64,000 nucleotides of DNA from assembly GCA_905199445.1 (NCBI GenBank), contig CAJKGK010000018.1:6491-70490 (forward strand), written 5' to 3'. The notes beneath the pieces were generated by a model. The model was given only the letters and a program-made list of their open reading frames with translations, had not been told where the DNA came from and searched no databases. Of this stretch, positions 35,711 through 44,502 are shown in pieces. The number at the start of each line of letters is the position of its first letter. Position 1 is the first letter of the stretch. Source of the DNA: an uncultured Lachnospiraceae bacterium (lineage in GTDB: Bacteria; Bacillota; Clostridia; Lachnospirales; Lachnospiraceae). The translations under genes and the position numbers were made by a program.

Positions 35711-37096
35711 TTATTTACTTAAATATTCATCAATACCTTTGGCAGCCGCTTTTCCGGCACCCATAGCCAGAATAACTGTTGCAGCACCTGTAACGGCATC
35801 ACCGCCGGCATAAACGCCTTCTTTTGTTGTGGCACCATTCGCTTCATCGGCAATGATACACTTCCATTTATTGACGCCAAGACCTTCTGTTGTGGAAGAA
35901 ATCAGCGGATTCGGGCTTGTACCCAGAGACATAATCACTGAGTCAACCTCAATATCATACTCAGATCCAGGAACAACAACCGGACGTCTTCTTCCGGATT
36001 CGTCCGGCTCACCCAGTTCCATCTTCACACAGCGAATCCCTTTAACCCATCCGTTATCATCCACAAGAATCTCTGTCGGATTAGTCAGAAGGTGGAAGTT
36101 GATCCCTTCCTCTTTCGCATGATGCACTTCCTCTACTCTGGCCGGAAGCTCTGCTTCACTTCTTCTATAAATAATATGGGTTTCAGCACCCAGTCTTAAA
36201 GCAGTTCTGGCTGCATCCATAGCAACATTTCCGCCGCCCACAACGGCAACCTTCTGTCCATGATAAATCGGTGTATCATAGTCTTCACGGAAAGCCTTCA
36301 TCAGGTTGTTACGTGTCAGGAATTCATTGGCAGAAAATACGCCGTTCGCCTGCTCGCCAGGAATGCCCATAAACTTTGGAAGACCTGCACCGGAACCGAT
36401 AAATACAGCGTCAAAGCCTTCTTCGCTCATCAGCTCATCGATGGTTACGGATTTACCGATAATCACATTTGTTTCAATCTTAACGCCCAGTTTTTTAACG
36501 TTTTCAACTTCATGGGCAACGACTGTATCCTTTGGAAGACGGAATTCAGGAATTCCGTAAACAAGAACACCGCCGGCCTGATGCAGCGCTTCAAAAATCG
36601 TTACATCATAGCCCATCTTCGCCAGATCTCCGGCACAGGTCAGACCTGCAGGGCCTGAACCGATCACTGCAACCTTTTTGCCTTTCTTTTCCTTTGCAGG
36701 AATCGGATCAATATGATGTTCTCTTGCCCAGTCAGCCACAAAACGTTCCAGTTTTCCGATGGCTACAGGCTCGCCTTTTTTACCTAAAATACACTGGCCT
36801 TCACACTGTGTTTCCTGAGGACACACACGTCCGCATACAGCCGGAAGGGCCGAAGACTCTCCGATAATCTGAGCCGCTTTTTCAAAATTACGGTTTTTCA
36901 CCTGCTCAATAAATGCCGGAATATTAATAGAAACCGGGCATCCGCCAACGCAGAGCGGCTTTTTACAGTTCAAACATCTTTCTGCCTCTGCGACAGCTTC
37001 TTCTTCATTATATCCAAGACAAACTTCTTCAAAATTGGTTGCTCTTACCTTTGGGTCCTGTTCTCTAACAGCAACTCTGTCTCTCTTTACTGCCAT
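35711..37096 (-). CDS. nfnB: NADPH-binding subunit of NADH-dependent ferredoxin:NADP+ oxidoreductase (GltD-like)
   Basis: The 461-residue flavoprotein has N-terminal cysteine sets CLNCKKPLCVGGCP and CGRVCPQETQCEGQC for two [4Fe-4S] clusters, an FAD site VIGSGPAGLTCAGDLA and a second nucleotide site VVGGGNVAMDAARTAL. Alone it would be called glutamate synthase small subunit (gltA/gltD-like), but the 1-base overlapping partner nfnA makes the electron-bifurcating NfnAB transhydrogenase the better reading. That complex couples NADH and reduced ferredoxin to NADP+ reduction. Databases also use sudA for this family. A clear terminator follows. Confidence 0.85.
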   Translation of the reverse strand: MAVKRDRVAVREQDPKVRATNFEEVCLGYNEEEAVAEAERCLNCKKPLCVGGCPVSINIPAFIEQVKNRNFEKAAQIIGESSALPAVCGRVCPQETQCEGQCILGKKGEPVAIGKLERFVADWAREHHIDPIPAKEKKGKKVAVIGSGPAGLTCAGDLAKMGYDVTIFEALHQAGGVLVYGIPEFRLPKDTVVAHEVENVKKLGVKIETNVIIGKSVTIDELMSEEGFDAVFIGSGAGLPKFMGIPGEQANGVFSANEFLTRNNLMKAFREDYDTPIYHGQKVAVVGGGNVAMDAARTALRLGAETHIIYRRSEAELPARVEEVHHAKEEGINFHLLTNPTEILVDDNGWVKGIRCVKMELGEPDESGRRRPVVVPGSEYDIEVDSVIMSLGTSPNPLISSTTEGLGVNKWKCIIADEANGATTKEGVYAGGDAVTGAATVILAMGAGKAAAKGIDEYLSK

Positions 37097-37983
37097 TATT
37101 CGTCACCTCCGCAATGTCCGCATCCGCCATGGTGGGTATCGCCTTCCTGCACCTTAAGGATAGCTCTGCCTTCCTCTGTTTTATACATCTGCTGACGTTT
37201 CATCGCCTGATCAAAATCTACGAGATGTCCGTCAAATTCCGGTCCATCCACACAGGCAAACTTCACCTCTCCGCCAACGGTCAGACGGCAGGCTCCGCAC
37301 ATACCGGTTCCGTCAACCATGATCGGGTTCATGCTGACAATTGTGGGGATCTCCAGCTTCTTTGTGAGCAGACAGACAAACTTCATCATAATCATAGGCC
37401 CAATAGCGACACACACATCGTATTGATGACCAGCATTGACCAGTTCTTCCACAACGGCTGTGACCATGCCGTGACGTCCGTAAGAACCGTCATCGGTTGT
37501 AATATAAAGGTTGCCGGCAACGGCTTCCATTTCTTTTTCAAGAATCACCAGATCTTTTGTTTTTGCACCGACAATGACGTCAGCGTCAATGCCGTGTTCA
37601 TGAAGCCACTTTACCTGTGGGTAAACCGGAGCTGTACCTACACCGCCGGCCACAAAAAGCATTTTTTTCTTTTTGAGTTCTTCCAGATCCTCATGAATCC
37701 ACTCGGAAGCACAGCCTAAGGGGCCTGTAAAGTCTTCAAAATAATCTCCGGCCTTCAGATCTGCCATACGCATGGTCGATTCTCCAAGAGTCTGGAAAAC
37801 GATGGTTACGGAACCAACTTCTCTGTTATAATCGCAGATTGTCAGGGGAATACGCTCTCCTGTTTCATCCATTTTAACAATGACAAACTGTCCCGGCTGG
37901 CAGGATTTTGCCACACGCTTAGCTTCCACATCCATCAAATAGATCTTGTCGGCTAATTTCTCGGCTTTTAAAATCTTGTACAT
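37096..37983 (-). CDS. nfnA: NADH-binding subunit of NADH-dependent ferredoxin:NADP+ oxidoreductase (PyrK-like)
   Basis: The 295-residue flavoprotein has the FAD-binding beta-barrel (RIPLTICDYN), the NAD-binding GGVGTAPVYPQVKWL segment and a C-terminal [2Fe-2S] loop DGTGMCGACRLTVGGEVKFAC. The last residues THHGGCGHCGGDE are unusually His/Cys/Gly-rich. It resembles PyrK and the sulfide dehydrogenase beta subunit, but pairing with nfnB decides the call. AGGAGG precedes the ATG. Its stop and the nfnB start share a base (TAATG), implying coupled translation. Confidence 0.85.
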   Translation of the reverse strand: MYKILKAEKLADKIYLMDVEAKRVAKSCQPGQFVIVKMDETGERIPLTICDYNREVGSVTIVFQTLGESTMRMADLKAGDYFEDFTGPLGCASEWIHEDLEELKKKKMLFVAGGVGTAPVYPQVKWLHEHGIDADVIVGAKTKDLVILEKEMEAVAGNLYITTDDGSYGRHGMVTAVVEELVNAGHQYDVCVAIGPMIMMKFVCLLTKKLEIPTIVSMNPIMVDGTGMCGACRLTVGGEVKFACVDGPEFDGHLVDFDQAMKRQQMYKTEEGRAILKVQEGDTHHGGCGHCGGDE

Positions 37984-38152
37984 AGAAATCCTCCTAAATA
38001 TTAGTCGCGCTCAGTCTCACAAACCGGCTTCCCGCCCGGTCTCAGCTGAAATCACAACAAAAATTGTGCAATGGAATCCGGCGCAGCAACAAAGGCCTGT
38101 GCAAATCATATAACTATAAATAAGAAGCAAGCTGCGCACGCAATGTATCTAT
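37984..38152 (-). other. Leader region of nfnAB
   Basis: About 165 bases between the predicted transcription start and nfnA. It contains a short hairpin with arms ACCGG/CCGGT near 38024-38041 but no riboswitch I recognise. Confidence 0.4.
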
Positions 38153-38181
38153 ATTCTATCAGATAACTTTTAAGAATTCAA
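38153..38181 (-). promoter_or_regulatory. Promoter of nfnAB
   Basis: On the minus strand TTGAAT and TAGAAT separated by 17 bases. Confidence 0.55.
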
Positions 38182-38182
38182 T

Positions 38183-38232
38183 AAAAAATGACAGTTTCCG
38201 CAAAAATCCTTCAGGAAAGCTGTCATTTTTTT
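38183..38232 (-). terminator. Intrinsic terminator of the amino-acid ABC operon
   Basis: On the minus strand AAAAATGACAG/CTGTCATTTTT arms with an inner TTTCC/GGAAA pairing and a T-rich tail, 17 bases past the ATP-binding protein stop codon. It overlaps the nfnAB promoter -35 region closely. Confidence 0.88.
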
Positions 38233-38249
38233 AACAAAAAAGTAATATT

Positions 38250-38975
38250 TTATAACACTTTGGATAAAAATTCCTTTAATCTTTCATTTTGGGGATTGTC
38301 AAAGAATTCCTTCGGTCTGTTCTGCTCCACAATCCGGCCTTCATCCATAAACAATACCCTGGAGGCCACCTCTCTGGCAAACCCCATTTCATGGGTCACA
38401 ACAACCATGGTCATGCCTTCATCGGCCAGCTGATGCATCAGTTCCAGCACCTCACCAACCATTTCTGGATCCAGCGCTGAGGTCGGTTCATCAAACAGCA
38501 TCACATCCGGATTCATAGCCAGCGCCCGCACAATTGCAATTCTCTGTTTTTGTCCGCCGGAAAGCTGATTGGGGTAGGCATCCGCCTTATCTTCCAGCCC
38601 CACCCGTTTTAAAAGGGTCATGGCCTTTTCTCTGGCCTGCGCTTTGGACATTTTTTTAAGCTTCACCGGGGCCAGCGTTATATTATCAAGAATGGTCAGA
38701 TGAGGGAAAAGGTTAAAATGCTGAAAAACCATTCCCATTTTCTGACGAAGGGCATTCACCTGTTTTGCTTTTGCCTTTGTAATATTGCTTCCTTCAAATA
38801 ATATATCACCGGAAGTGGGCACCTCCATCAGATTCAGGCAGCGCAGAAATGTGCTTTTCCCCGATCCTGACGGTCCTACGATCACGACCTTTTCGCCCTT
38901 TTCAATATGTTCACTGATATCCTTCAAAACATGATGATCCCCAAAGGACTTGTTCAGATTTTTAACGTCGATCAC
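38250..38975 (-). CDS. Polar amino-acid ABC transporter, ATP-binding protein
   Basis: ATPase of an amino-acid importer (GlnQ/ArtP type). The 241-residue protein has Walker A GPSGSGKST, signature LSGGQKQR, Walker B MLFDEPTSALD and the His loop VTHEMGFA. The start is a GTG at 38975, 10 bases after GGAGG and inside the end of the permease gene (14-base overlap); a longer open frame upstream has no ribosome site. Last gene of the operon. Confidence 0.93.
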   Translation of the reverse strand: MIDVKNLNKSFGDHHVLKDISEHIEKGEKVVIVGPSGSGKSTFLRCLNLMEVPTSGDILFEGSNITKAKAKQVNALRQKMGMVFQHFNLFPHLTILDNITLAPVKLKKMSKAQAREKAMTLLKRVGLEDKADAYPNQLSGGQKQRIAIVRALAMNPDVMLFDEPTSALDPEMVGEVLELMHQLADEGMTMVVVTHEMGFAREVASRVLFMDEGRIVEQNRPKEFFDNPQNERLKEFLSKVL

Positions 38976-39675
38976 TGCGTGCCAGCCTCCTTTCAAACAT
39001 TGCAAGAAGTTTTGTCAATATAACGACAACGATCAGGTAAATGGCCGCCGCAATCACCAGCGGCGTAAGAATATCATAAGTGCTTCCGCCAATATTCTGT
39101 GCAGCCTTTGTAATATCAAGTACGGCAATATTTCCGATAATCGCAGTTTCTTTAATCAATGTAATAAACTCATTGCCAAGGGCAGGCAGAATATTTCTGA
39201 TGGCCTGAGGCAATACAATATATCCCATTGTCTGAATTCCGTTCAGACCCAAAGAGCGTCCGGCCTCTGTCTGTCCCCGATCCACAGCTTCGATCCCGGC
39301 TCTTATAATCTCAGCCACATATGCGCTGGAATTAAGGCCAAAACAAATAATCCCCGCCAGCTCTGCGGGCATACCTCTGGATGTAAATACAACATAATAA
39401 ATAATCAACAGCTGGACATAAACCGGGGTACCTCTGAATACAGTTAAATAAATATTCACAAGCCAGCCAAAAAATTTCATTTTCTTTGAACGGCCTGCCG
39501 AGTACTTTATAATTGCCAGAATCGTACCAATAATAACGCCCACCAGTACCGCGCCCAGAGAAATCAGTAATGTCATTTTAAAACCGTTCAGATAGGCCAT
39601 ATAACGGTCTTTTTCAATAAACGCCGTATAATAGCTTTCTCCAATCTCCTGGAACCATTGAATCATGCCTTCCAA
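38962..39675 (-). CDS. Polar amino-acid ABC transporter, permease
   Basis: Membrane channel of the same importer, 237 residues with five or six hydrophobic segments and the EAA-type loop EAGRSLGLNGIQTMGYIVLPQAIRNILPALGNEF that docks the ATPase. The frame starts at a TTG at 39675 behind GGAGGG; ATG 39666 is an alternative with a poorly spaced site. A stem-loop separates it from the binding-protein gene. Confidence 0.92.
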   Translation of the reverse strand: MEGMIQWFQEIGESYYTAFIEKDRYMAYLNGFKMTLLISLGAVLVGVIIGTILAIIKYSAGRSKKMKFFGWLVNIYLTVFRGTPVYVQLLIIYYVVFTSRGMPAELAGIICFGLNSSAYVAEIIRAGIEAVDRGQTEAGRSLGLNGIQTMGYIVLPQAIRNILPALGNEFITLIKETAIIGNIAVLDITKAAQNIGGSTYDILTPLVIAAAIYLIVVVILTKLLAMFERRLARSDRR

Positions 39676-39734
39676 AATAGCCCTCCTTCACTAAAGTAAA
39701 TAACCCCTTACAATCCAGGGGTAAACACACAAGA

Positions 39735-39778
39735 ATAGCCGAAAACGAATTGATTTGAAATCGCCCGTTTTCGGCTAT
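39735..39778 (-). terminator. Intercistronic stem-loop between binding protein and permease genes
   Basis: Perfect 13-base arms ATAGCCGAAAACG / CGTTTTCGGCTAT with an 18-base loop. The tail (TCTTGTG) is poor in T, so partial termination or message protection giving excess binding protein is likely. Confidence 0.7.
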
Positions 39779-39898
39779 CAATCATAACTCATGTTTTAAT
39801 TATACATTATATGTATAAAAATTCAATGTTTTTATGATAAAAACGTATAATTCGGCAGAATCACCAGTTCACCGGCATTTTCCGCCCTGGAGTTTCAA

Positions 39899-40798
39899 TT
39901 ATTTTGTCGTATGATTAATTGTATATTCCTCAATTTTGCCCTCAGCCATCAGCTGTTCCAGCACTTCATTGATCTGATCCAGCATTTCTGTGTTGCCTTT
40001 TTGTACAGCAATGGCATATTTATCGGTAAACAGTTCTCCGTCCAGAATAACCAGGTCATCATTGGCGGCCACCATCTGTTCTGCCGGAAGGGAATCCATA
40101 ACAATACAGTCAATCTTATTGTTTTTCAGATCCATAGCGGCTTCCATGAATTTTCCGTACTGCTTAACCTGCCATCCCTGATCCTGGCAGTATCCGTCTG
40201 CAACGTTGCCTGTCTGAACACCCACAACCGTGTCGGCTGTGATTGCATCCACGCTTTCTACAGCCATTGCTTCTTTATTAACAACAACAACCTGTTTGCT
40301 TGTCGCATATTCCACAGAGAAATCCATCACAGCTTCACGCTCAGGTGTCACAGAAATACCTGCAGCGGCAAAATCTGCTTTTCCCTGCTGTACGGCAACT
40401 AAAGCACCATCAAAAGAAGTGTTATTAATCACCAGCTCTTTTCCCATGGCAGCGGCGATCTCGTTGGCAATATCAACATCCACACCGACAACGGTCTGAC
40501 CGTCTTCTGTATATTCGTAAGGTGCAAATCCGGCTTCTGTGGCCATGATTAATTTCCCGTCATCGGCTCTTGTCTCAGCTGCAGCTGCGCTGTCGCTTTC
40601 CTGAGCCGAAGTTTCTCCATCCGCTGCTTCACTGCTCTGAGAAGCACTGTGCGCTTCCGGAGCTTCTGTGGATACAGCCTCAGCTGAGGCGTCTGCTGCG
40701 CCTGTCGATGGTGTCGTAGAATTGCTGCTTCCGCATGCTGCCAGGCCAAACGCCATTGCAGCTGTCATTGTCATTGCCATAAGTTTTTTCATCTTCAT
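39899..40798 (-). CDS. Amino-acid ABC transporter substrate-binding lipoprotein
   Basis: Captures an amino acid outside the membrane (SBP family 3). The 299-residue preprotein has a lipoprotein signal with lipobox LAAC, a Ser/Ala/Glu-rich linker of about 60 residues, then the binding domain from LIMATEAGFAPYEYTEDG with GVDVDIANEIAAAMGKEL and the hinge segment AAAGISVTPEREAVMDFS. Three in-frame ATG codons follow AGGAGG; the second, at 40798, has the best spacing (8 bases). First gene of the operon. The ligand cannot be told from sequence. Confidence 0.92.
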   Translation of the reverse strand: MKMKKLMAMTMTAAMAFGLAACGSSNSTTPSTGAADASAEAVSTEAPEAHSASQSSEAADGETSAQESDSAAAAETRADDGKLIMATEAGFAPYEYTEDGQTVVGVDVDIANEIAAAMGKELVINNTSFDGALVAVQQGKADFAAAGISVTPEREAVMDFSVEYATSKQVVVVNKEAMAVESVDAITADTVVGVQTGNVADGYCQDQGWQVKQYGKFMEAAMDLKNNKIDCIVMDSLPAEQMVAANDDLVILDGELFTDKYAIAVQKGNTEMLDQINEVLEQLMAEGKIEEYTINHTTK

Positions 40799-40878
40799 TT
40801 TCATATCCTCCTGATCTTATCTTCATTTTTCATTTCACAGGTGTCACACCAGAACACCTTCCGTTTCGTCTGGAGAAT

Positions 40879-40907
40879 AATCTACCACCAGAATGAATAT
40901 TTGTCAA
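40879..40907 (-). promoter_or_regulatory. Promoter of the amino-acid ABC operon
   Basis: On the minus strand a perfect TTGACA and TAGATT separated by 17 bases, about 75 bases before the binding-protein start codon. Overlapping regulators are not evident. Confidence 0.75.
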
Positions 40908-40931
40908 GAGTTTTATGAATATTTATGCAAA

Positions 40932-42344
40932 TTATGCAAATTTTTCTTTCAGAGCAGCCACAATTTCTTCCTGATGCATACCTCTTGAGCCCTTACAAAG
41001 CACGGCATCTCCTGGTTTAACAATTTTTTTAAGATAATCTGCTGCTTCCTCATTATTCGTAAAATTATGCGTTATCACCGACGGACGGTGTTCCTTAACC
41101 GCCTTTGTCAGAGCCTTCATTTCTTCACCGACAGTTACAATCTCGTCAATATCGGTCTGAGCAATCAAACATCCGGTATCATAATGGCACTGATAAGAAA
41201 GCGCCCCCAGTTCCAGAACATCGCCCAGGGAAGCAATTTTTCTTCCCGGATTGTCCAAAAGCATTAATACCTGAATACCACTTTTTATGGAGTCTGGACT
41301 GGCATTATATGTATCATCGATCACTTTTATCCCGTCTTTTAAATGATTGATCTGCTGACGCATTGCCACACCTTCATAGGCTTTAAGACCACGCGCTGCC
41401 GCCTCCGGTGCAATGCCATACGCCATGGCAATCGCCATGGACACGACCGCATTATTCACATTATGCATTCCCAGCTGACGGATCGTAACCTCTGTTTTTC
41501 CCTGGGGACATACAAAGGTAAAACACTGCATGCCATCTTTAATATGTATATTTTCTGCATAATATTCACAATCACTGCCTGTGCCGAATAAGATCGTATC
41601 CACCGGCATACGGATCCCGTCTGTGGCTTGCCCATCCTGTGCATGCGCTGCAATTTCCCGAAGCATGGGATCATTGCCGTTTAAATACAGCTTTTGGCCT
41701 TTGTCAAAATTTTTGGCAATTTTAAGCTTTTCACTGCGAATATTTTCCTGAGTTTTCAAAATGCCGATATGGGCAACACCGATATTGGTGACAACCGCCG
41801 TTTCCGGCTGTGCAAAACGAACCAGCTCGTCCATCTCCCCAAAATCGCTGATCCCCATTTCCACAACCGCCATCTCATGCTCCGGTCCCAGTCTGAAAAT
41901 TGTCAGGGGTACGCCGATATTGCTGTTTTGATTTCCCGCAGTTTTAAGCACATGATACTTCACAGATAAAGCAGCCGCGATCATCTCCTTTGTGGATGTC
42001 TTGCCCACACTTCCGGTAATGCCTACAACGGGAACCGGAAATTTACTTTTATAATAAACTGCCAGATCTCCCAGTGCTTTCTCCGTATTTTCCACAAAAA
42101 TATGGGGTTTATTTTCATCAATGATTTCTCCATGGGATGTAAATACAGCAGCCGCACCTTTTTCAAAAACCTGACCGATAAACTGATGGGCATCGACCCG
42201 TTCCCCGATAATCGGTGTAAATAAGGTATTTGCCTGAATATCTCTGCTGTCTATGCTGATATAGGAAATAACCGTCTCCGGATCTCCGCACAAAAGCCTG
42301 CCATGAACAGCCTGGGCAATTTCTCTTACTGTTAAATTTTCCAT
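40932..42344 (-). CDS. murF: UDP-N-acetylmuramoyl-tripeptide--D-alanyl-D-alanine ligase
   Basis: Adds D-Ala-D-Ala to the peptidoglycan precursor in the cytoplasm with ATP. The 470-residue Mur ligase has the N-terminal UDP-binding domain, the ATP loop GITGSVGKTSTKEMI, the central motif NQNSNIGVPLT with the NxxxGxP element, VVEMGISDFGEM, and IDDTYNASPDSIKSG in the C-terminal domain, all typical of MurF. The ribosome site is weak (GGAG about 12 bases upstream). It is apart from any division/cell-wall cluster; its neighbours are small unknown genes. Confidence 0.95.
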   Translation of the reverse strand: MENLTVREIAQAVHGRLLCGDPETVISYISIDSRDIQANTLFTPIIGERVDAHQFIGQVFEKGAAAVFTSHGEIIDENKPHIFVENTEKALGDLAVYYKSKFPVPVVGITGSVGKTSTKEMIAAALSVKYHVLKTAGNQNSNIGVPLTIFRLGPEHEMAVVEMGISDFGEMDELVRFAQPETAVVTNIGVAHIGILKTQENIRSEKLKIAKNFDKGQKLYLNGNDPMLREIAAHAQDGQATDGIRMPVDTILFGTGSDCEYYAENIHIKDGMQCFTFVCPQGKTEVTIRQLGMHNVNNAVVSMAIAMAYGIAPEAAARGLKAYEGVAMRQQINHLKDGIKVIDDTYNASPDSIKSGIQVLMLLDNPGRKIASLGDVLELGALSYQCHYDTGCLIAQTDIDEIVTVGEEMKALTKAVKEHRPSVITHNFTNNEEAADYLKKIVKPGDAVLCKGSRGMHQEEIVAALKEKFA

Positions 42345-42413
42345 ATTTATATTTCACTCCATACACTTTAAGGTTTTCATTCTTACCTTACACTATCCCG
42401 CCCTTAAAAGCAA

Positions 42414-43031
42414 TCAAATATTTCTGTAATATTGGACAGCCTCATCCGGCATCATTCCGGCCTGTATAGCGTTCCATAAAACCGTCCCGGCCTTTTCCCA
42501 CAAGTCCTGAAGCTGCTCTCCCCACACAGGGTTGGCATACATTTTAAAAAACCGGCCTTCTTTTCCCGCCCTGCCCCCATTGAGCAAAAATCCGATCACA
42601 TCTTCCGTGGGATAACCCAGAAAAATGCCCAGCTCATGGGGAAAATTTTTTCTCTCCCCACGTTGTTCATATTGACACAGACGGCTGTAAAGCCGGAAAA
42701 GACACGGCTGCATCCAAGCCGCCGAAACAGCCATTCCGGTTAAATCCGGCCTTACCATTGCGTCATACGCTGCCGCGGTTACAGGTACAGGATAATCAAA
42801 CATACGCAGTATATACGCCCTGTCTGCCAGTTTCAGCTGCTTTGCCATCAATTCCTGGTCATAAATAAAATATCTGACACCGTTGGCACAGGGGACAGAA
42901 AAATATTTTAGAGGTTCCAAAACGGATTCAGGGCAAACCGCCGCCGTCCTGACAGTCAGGTAAGCCGCCGGTTTAATGCCCATAAAAACCGGACCAGCCC
43001 CTTTATAAAAATATGCCAAACCGTCGATCAT
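42414..43031 (-). CDS. DUF3793 family protein
   Basis: A 205-residue protein of unknown function. The segment FPHELGIFLGYPTEDVIGFLLNGG near residue 130 is the hallmark of DUF3793, common in Clostridia, and the N-terminal GIKPAAYL segment fits the same family. ATG 43031 overlaps the stop of the small upstream gene as ATGA, so coupled translation is likely; an ATG at 43046 is an alternative. No membrane segments. The family often occurs near metal or stress genes, but nothing here fixes a role. Confidence 0.78.
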   Translation of the reverse strand: MIDGLAYFYKGAGPVFMGIKPAAYLTVRTAAVCPESVLEPLKYFSVPCANGVRYFIYDQELMAKQLKLADRAYILRMFDYPVPVTAAAYDAMVRPDLTGMAVSAAWMQPCLFRLYSRLCQYEQRGERKNFPHELGIFLGYPTEDVIGFLLNGGRAGKEGRFFKMYANPVWGEQLQDLWEKAGTVLWNAIQAGMMPDEAVQYYRNI

Positions 43032-43231
43032 CCATTTTTCGTCCATGATTCTTTTTCCGGCCAATACCGACTCAACGGACTTCCATAAAGCTCGCGATAA
43101 CAGATCCCGCAAAGCTGACCGGCCCCTTCGACATAAAACGCCCGATCCCATACAGGCCTGTCCTTTGGAATTTCCAGTTTTTTATGACACAAACAGCATT
43201 TTTCATAATCATCCTCGCAATAGCGCGCCAT
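43028..43231 (-). CDS. Small zinc-ribbon-like protein
   Basis: A 67-residue cysteine-rich protein with two knuckle-like pairs, CCLCHKKLEIP and QLCGICYREL, spaced about 27 residues apart, which would bind one zinc ion. GGGTGG lies a few bases upstream of ATG 43231 (GTG 43234 is possible). Its stop overlaps the DUF3793 start as ATGA, so the two probably form a functional pair. I do not recognise the family. Confidence 0.7.
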   Translation of the reverse strand: MARYCEDDYEKCCLCHKKLEIPKDRPVWDRAFYVEGAGQLCGICYRELYGSPLSRYWPEKESWTKNG

Positions 43232-43296
43232 CACACCACCCTGACTTTCCCATCAATGATAGTATCATTTTATGCATTCGCCATTGTTTTATACCA

Positions 43297-44409
43297 TTAA
43301 TCCTGCCGCTTCATACATGATTCTCTGATCACCAGCTCAGGTTCTATAATCATTTGATTGTTTTTCTCATCTAAATGACCGTCAATCATATCCAAAAGCA
43401 GCCGGGCCGCATATTCTCCCAGCTGTTCTTTCGGATGATTCACAGACGTCAGTTTGACCGGTCCGTTTTTTGCCAGCTGCGAATTATCATAGCCAACGAC
43501 CGATACATCTTGCGGAACCTTATACCCCTGAACCCTGAGGCTTTCAATCACACTCACTGCCGTCTGGTCATTATAGCACACGATTCCGTCAATCGGGGAC
43601 ATTTCCTTTGCAGTCTGCGCCATAAACAGCTGAGAAACCGCCGCCGCGGGTTTGGTTCTGCGGTCTTCTGTGTGAAAACTGATCACATAATCCGGATTAT
43701 ACATCATTTTATACGCATTGAGCGCCTGCACATAGCCTTTATGACGCTCGCATCCCTGAAAATCATCCATTTTAAAAATTCCTGCAATATTTCTGTGACC
43801 AGTATCCAAAAGATATTTGGTGGCCAGATAACCGCCCCGCCGTTCATCCAAAAGCACACAGGGCTTGTCCTTCATCTGAAGATACTGACCCTGAATAAAT
43901 ACATAAGGCAAGCCCAGCGCATCCAGCAGCCGATACTGCTCCTCGTGCCTGCACAGCACCTCACTGCGGCTGGGTTCAATAATCAGGCCATCAATATCCT
44001 TTTTCATCATTTCCTCCAGACATTTGGCCTCATTTTTCTGACTGTTCCCTGTATTTTTCAAAAACATTGTATACCCGTTTTCCGACATCACCCTGTCAAT
44101 TCCCCGGATCACACTGGGAAATATATAATCCGAAAGATAGGTTGTAATCACCGCAATATTATGACTTCTGGAAATGCCCGGCCCCCGATTGGTGCAAAAT
44201 GTCCCCTGACCATGTCTGGCCTGAACAAGCCCCTGAGCCGCCAGCTGAGAAATCGCCCGGCGAACCGTGTACCGGCTCACATCATACTGTTTGCAAAGCT
44301 CATTTTCTGAAGCCAGCCGCTCCCCGGGCCGTATGGCTCCGCTGACAATCTGTGCCCTGATCTCATGATAAATACAACTGTATTTTGTAGAATTCTGATC
44401 CCTGTTCAT
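43297..44409 (-). CDS. araR: Arabinose metabolism repressor, GntR/LacI hybrid
   Basis: A 370-residue regulator with an N-terminal GntR winged helix (SENELCKQYDVSRYTVRRAISQLAAQGLVQARHGQGTF region, residues about 10-75) and a LacI-type effector domain. The junction IAVITTYLSDYIFPSVIRGID is the diagnostic AraR segment known from Bacillus subtilis. AGGAGG precedes the ATG. It lies 93 bases downstream of pgi in the same direction. The nearest arabinose gene, araA, is about 24 kb away with an operator-like palindrome on its promoter; a second target might be the pgi-containing cluster, but I see no matching site there. Confidence 0.85.
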   Translation of the reverse strand: MNRDQNSTKYSCIYHEIRAQIVSGAIRPGERLASENELCKQYDVSRYTVRRAISQLAAQGLVQARHGQGTFCTNRGPGISRSHNIAVITTYLSDYIFPSVIRGIDRVMSENGYTMFLKNTGNSQKNEAKCLEEMMKKDIDGLIIEPSRSEVLCRHEEQYRLLDALGLPYVFIQGQYLQMKDKPCVLLDERRGGYLATKYLLDTGHRNIAGIFKMDDFQGCERHKGYVQALNAYKMMYNPDYVISFHTEDRRTKPAAAVSQLFMAQTAKEMSPIDGIVCYNDQTAVSVIESLRVQGYKVPQDVSVVGYDNSQLAKNGPVKLTSVNHPKEQLGEYAARLLLDMIDGHLDEKNNQMIIEPELVIRESCMKRQD

Positions 44410-44502
44410 CTGGCTGCCTCCTAATTTTTTTGTAAATGCCAGTCATCATTATCTATTATAAGGAAACCAGGAAAGGGATGCAAGTCCTCCCCAAAAGCCT
44501 TC

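Noticed and set aside
36306..36867. Plus-strand frames inside nfnB
   Set aside because: Shadows of a well-supported coding gene on the other strand.
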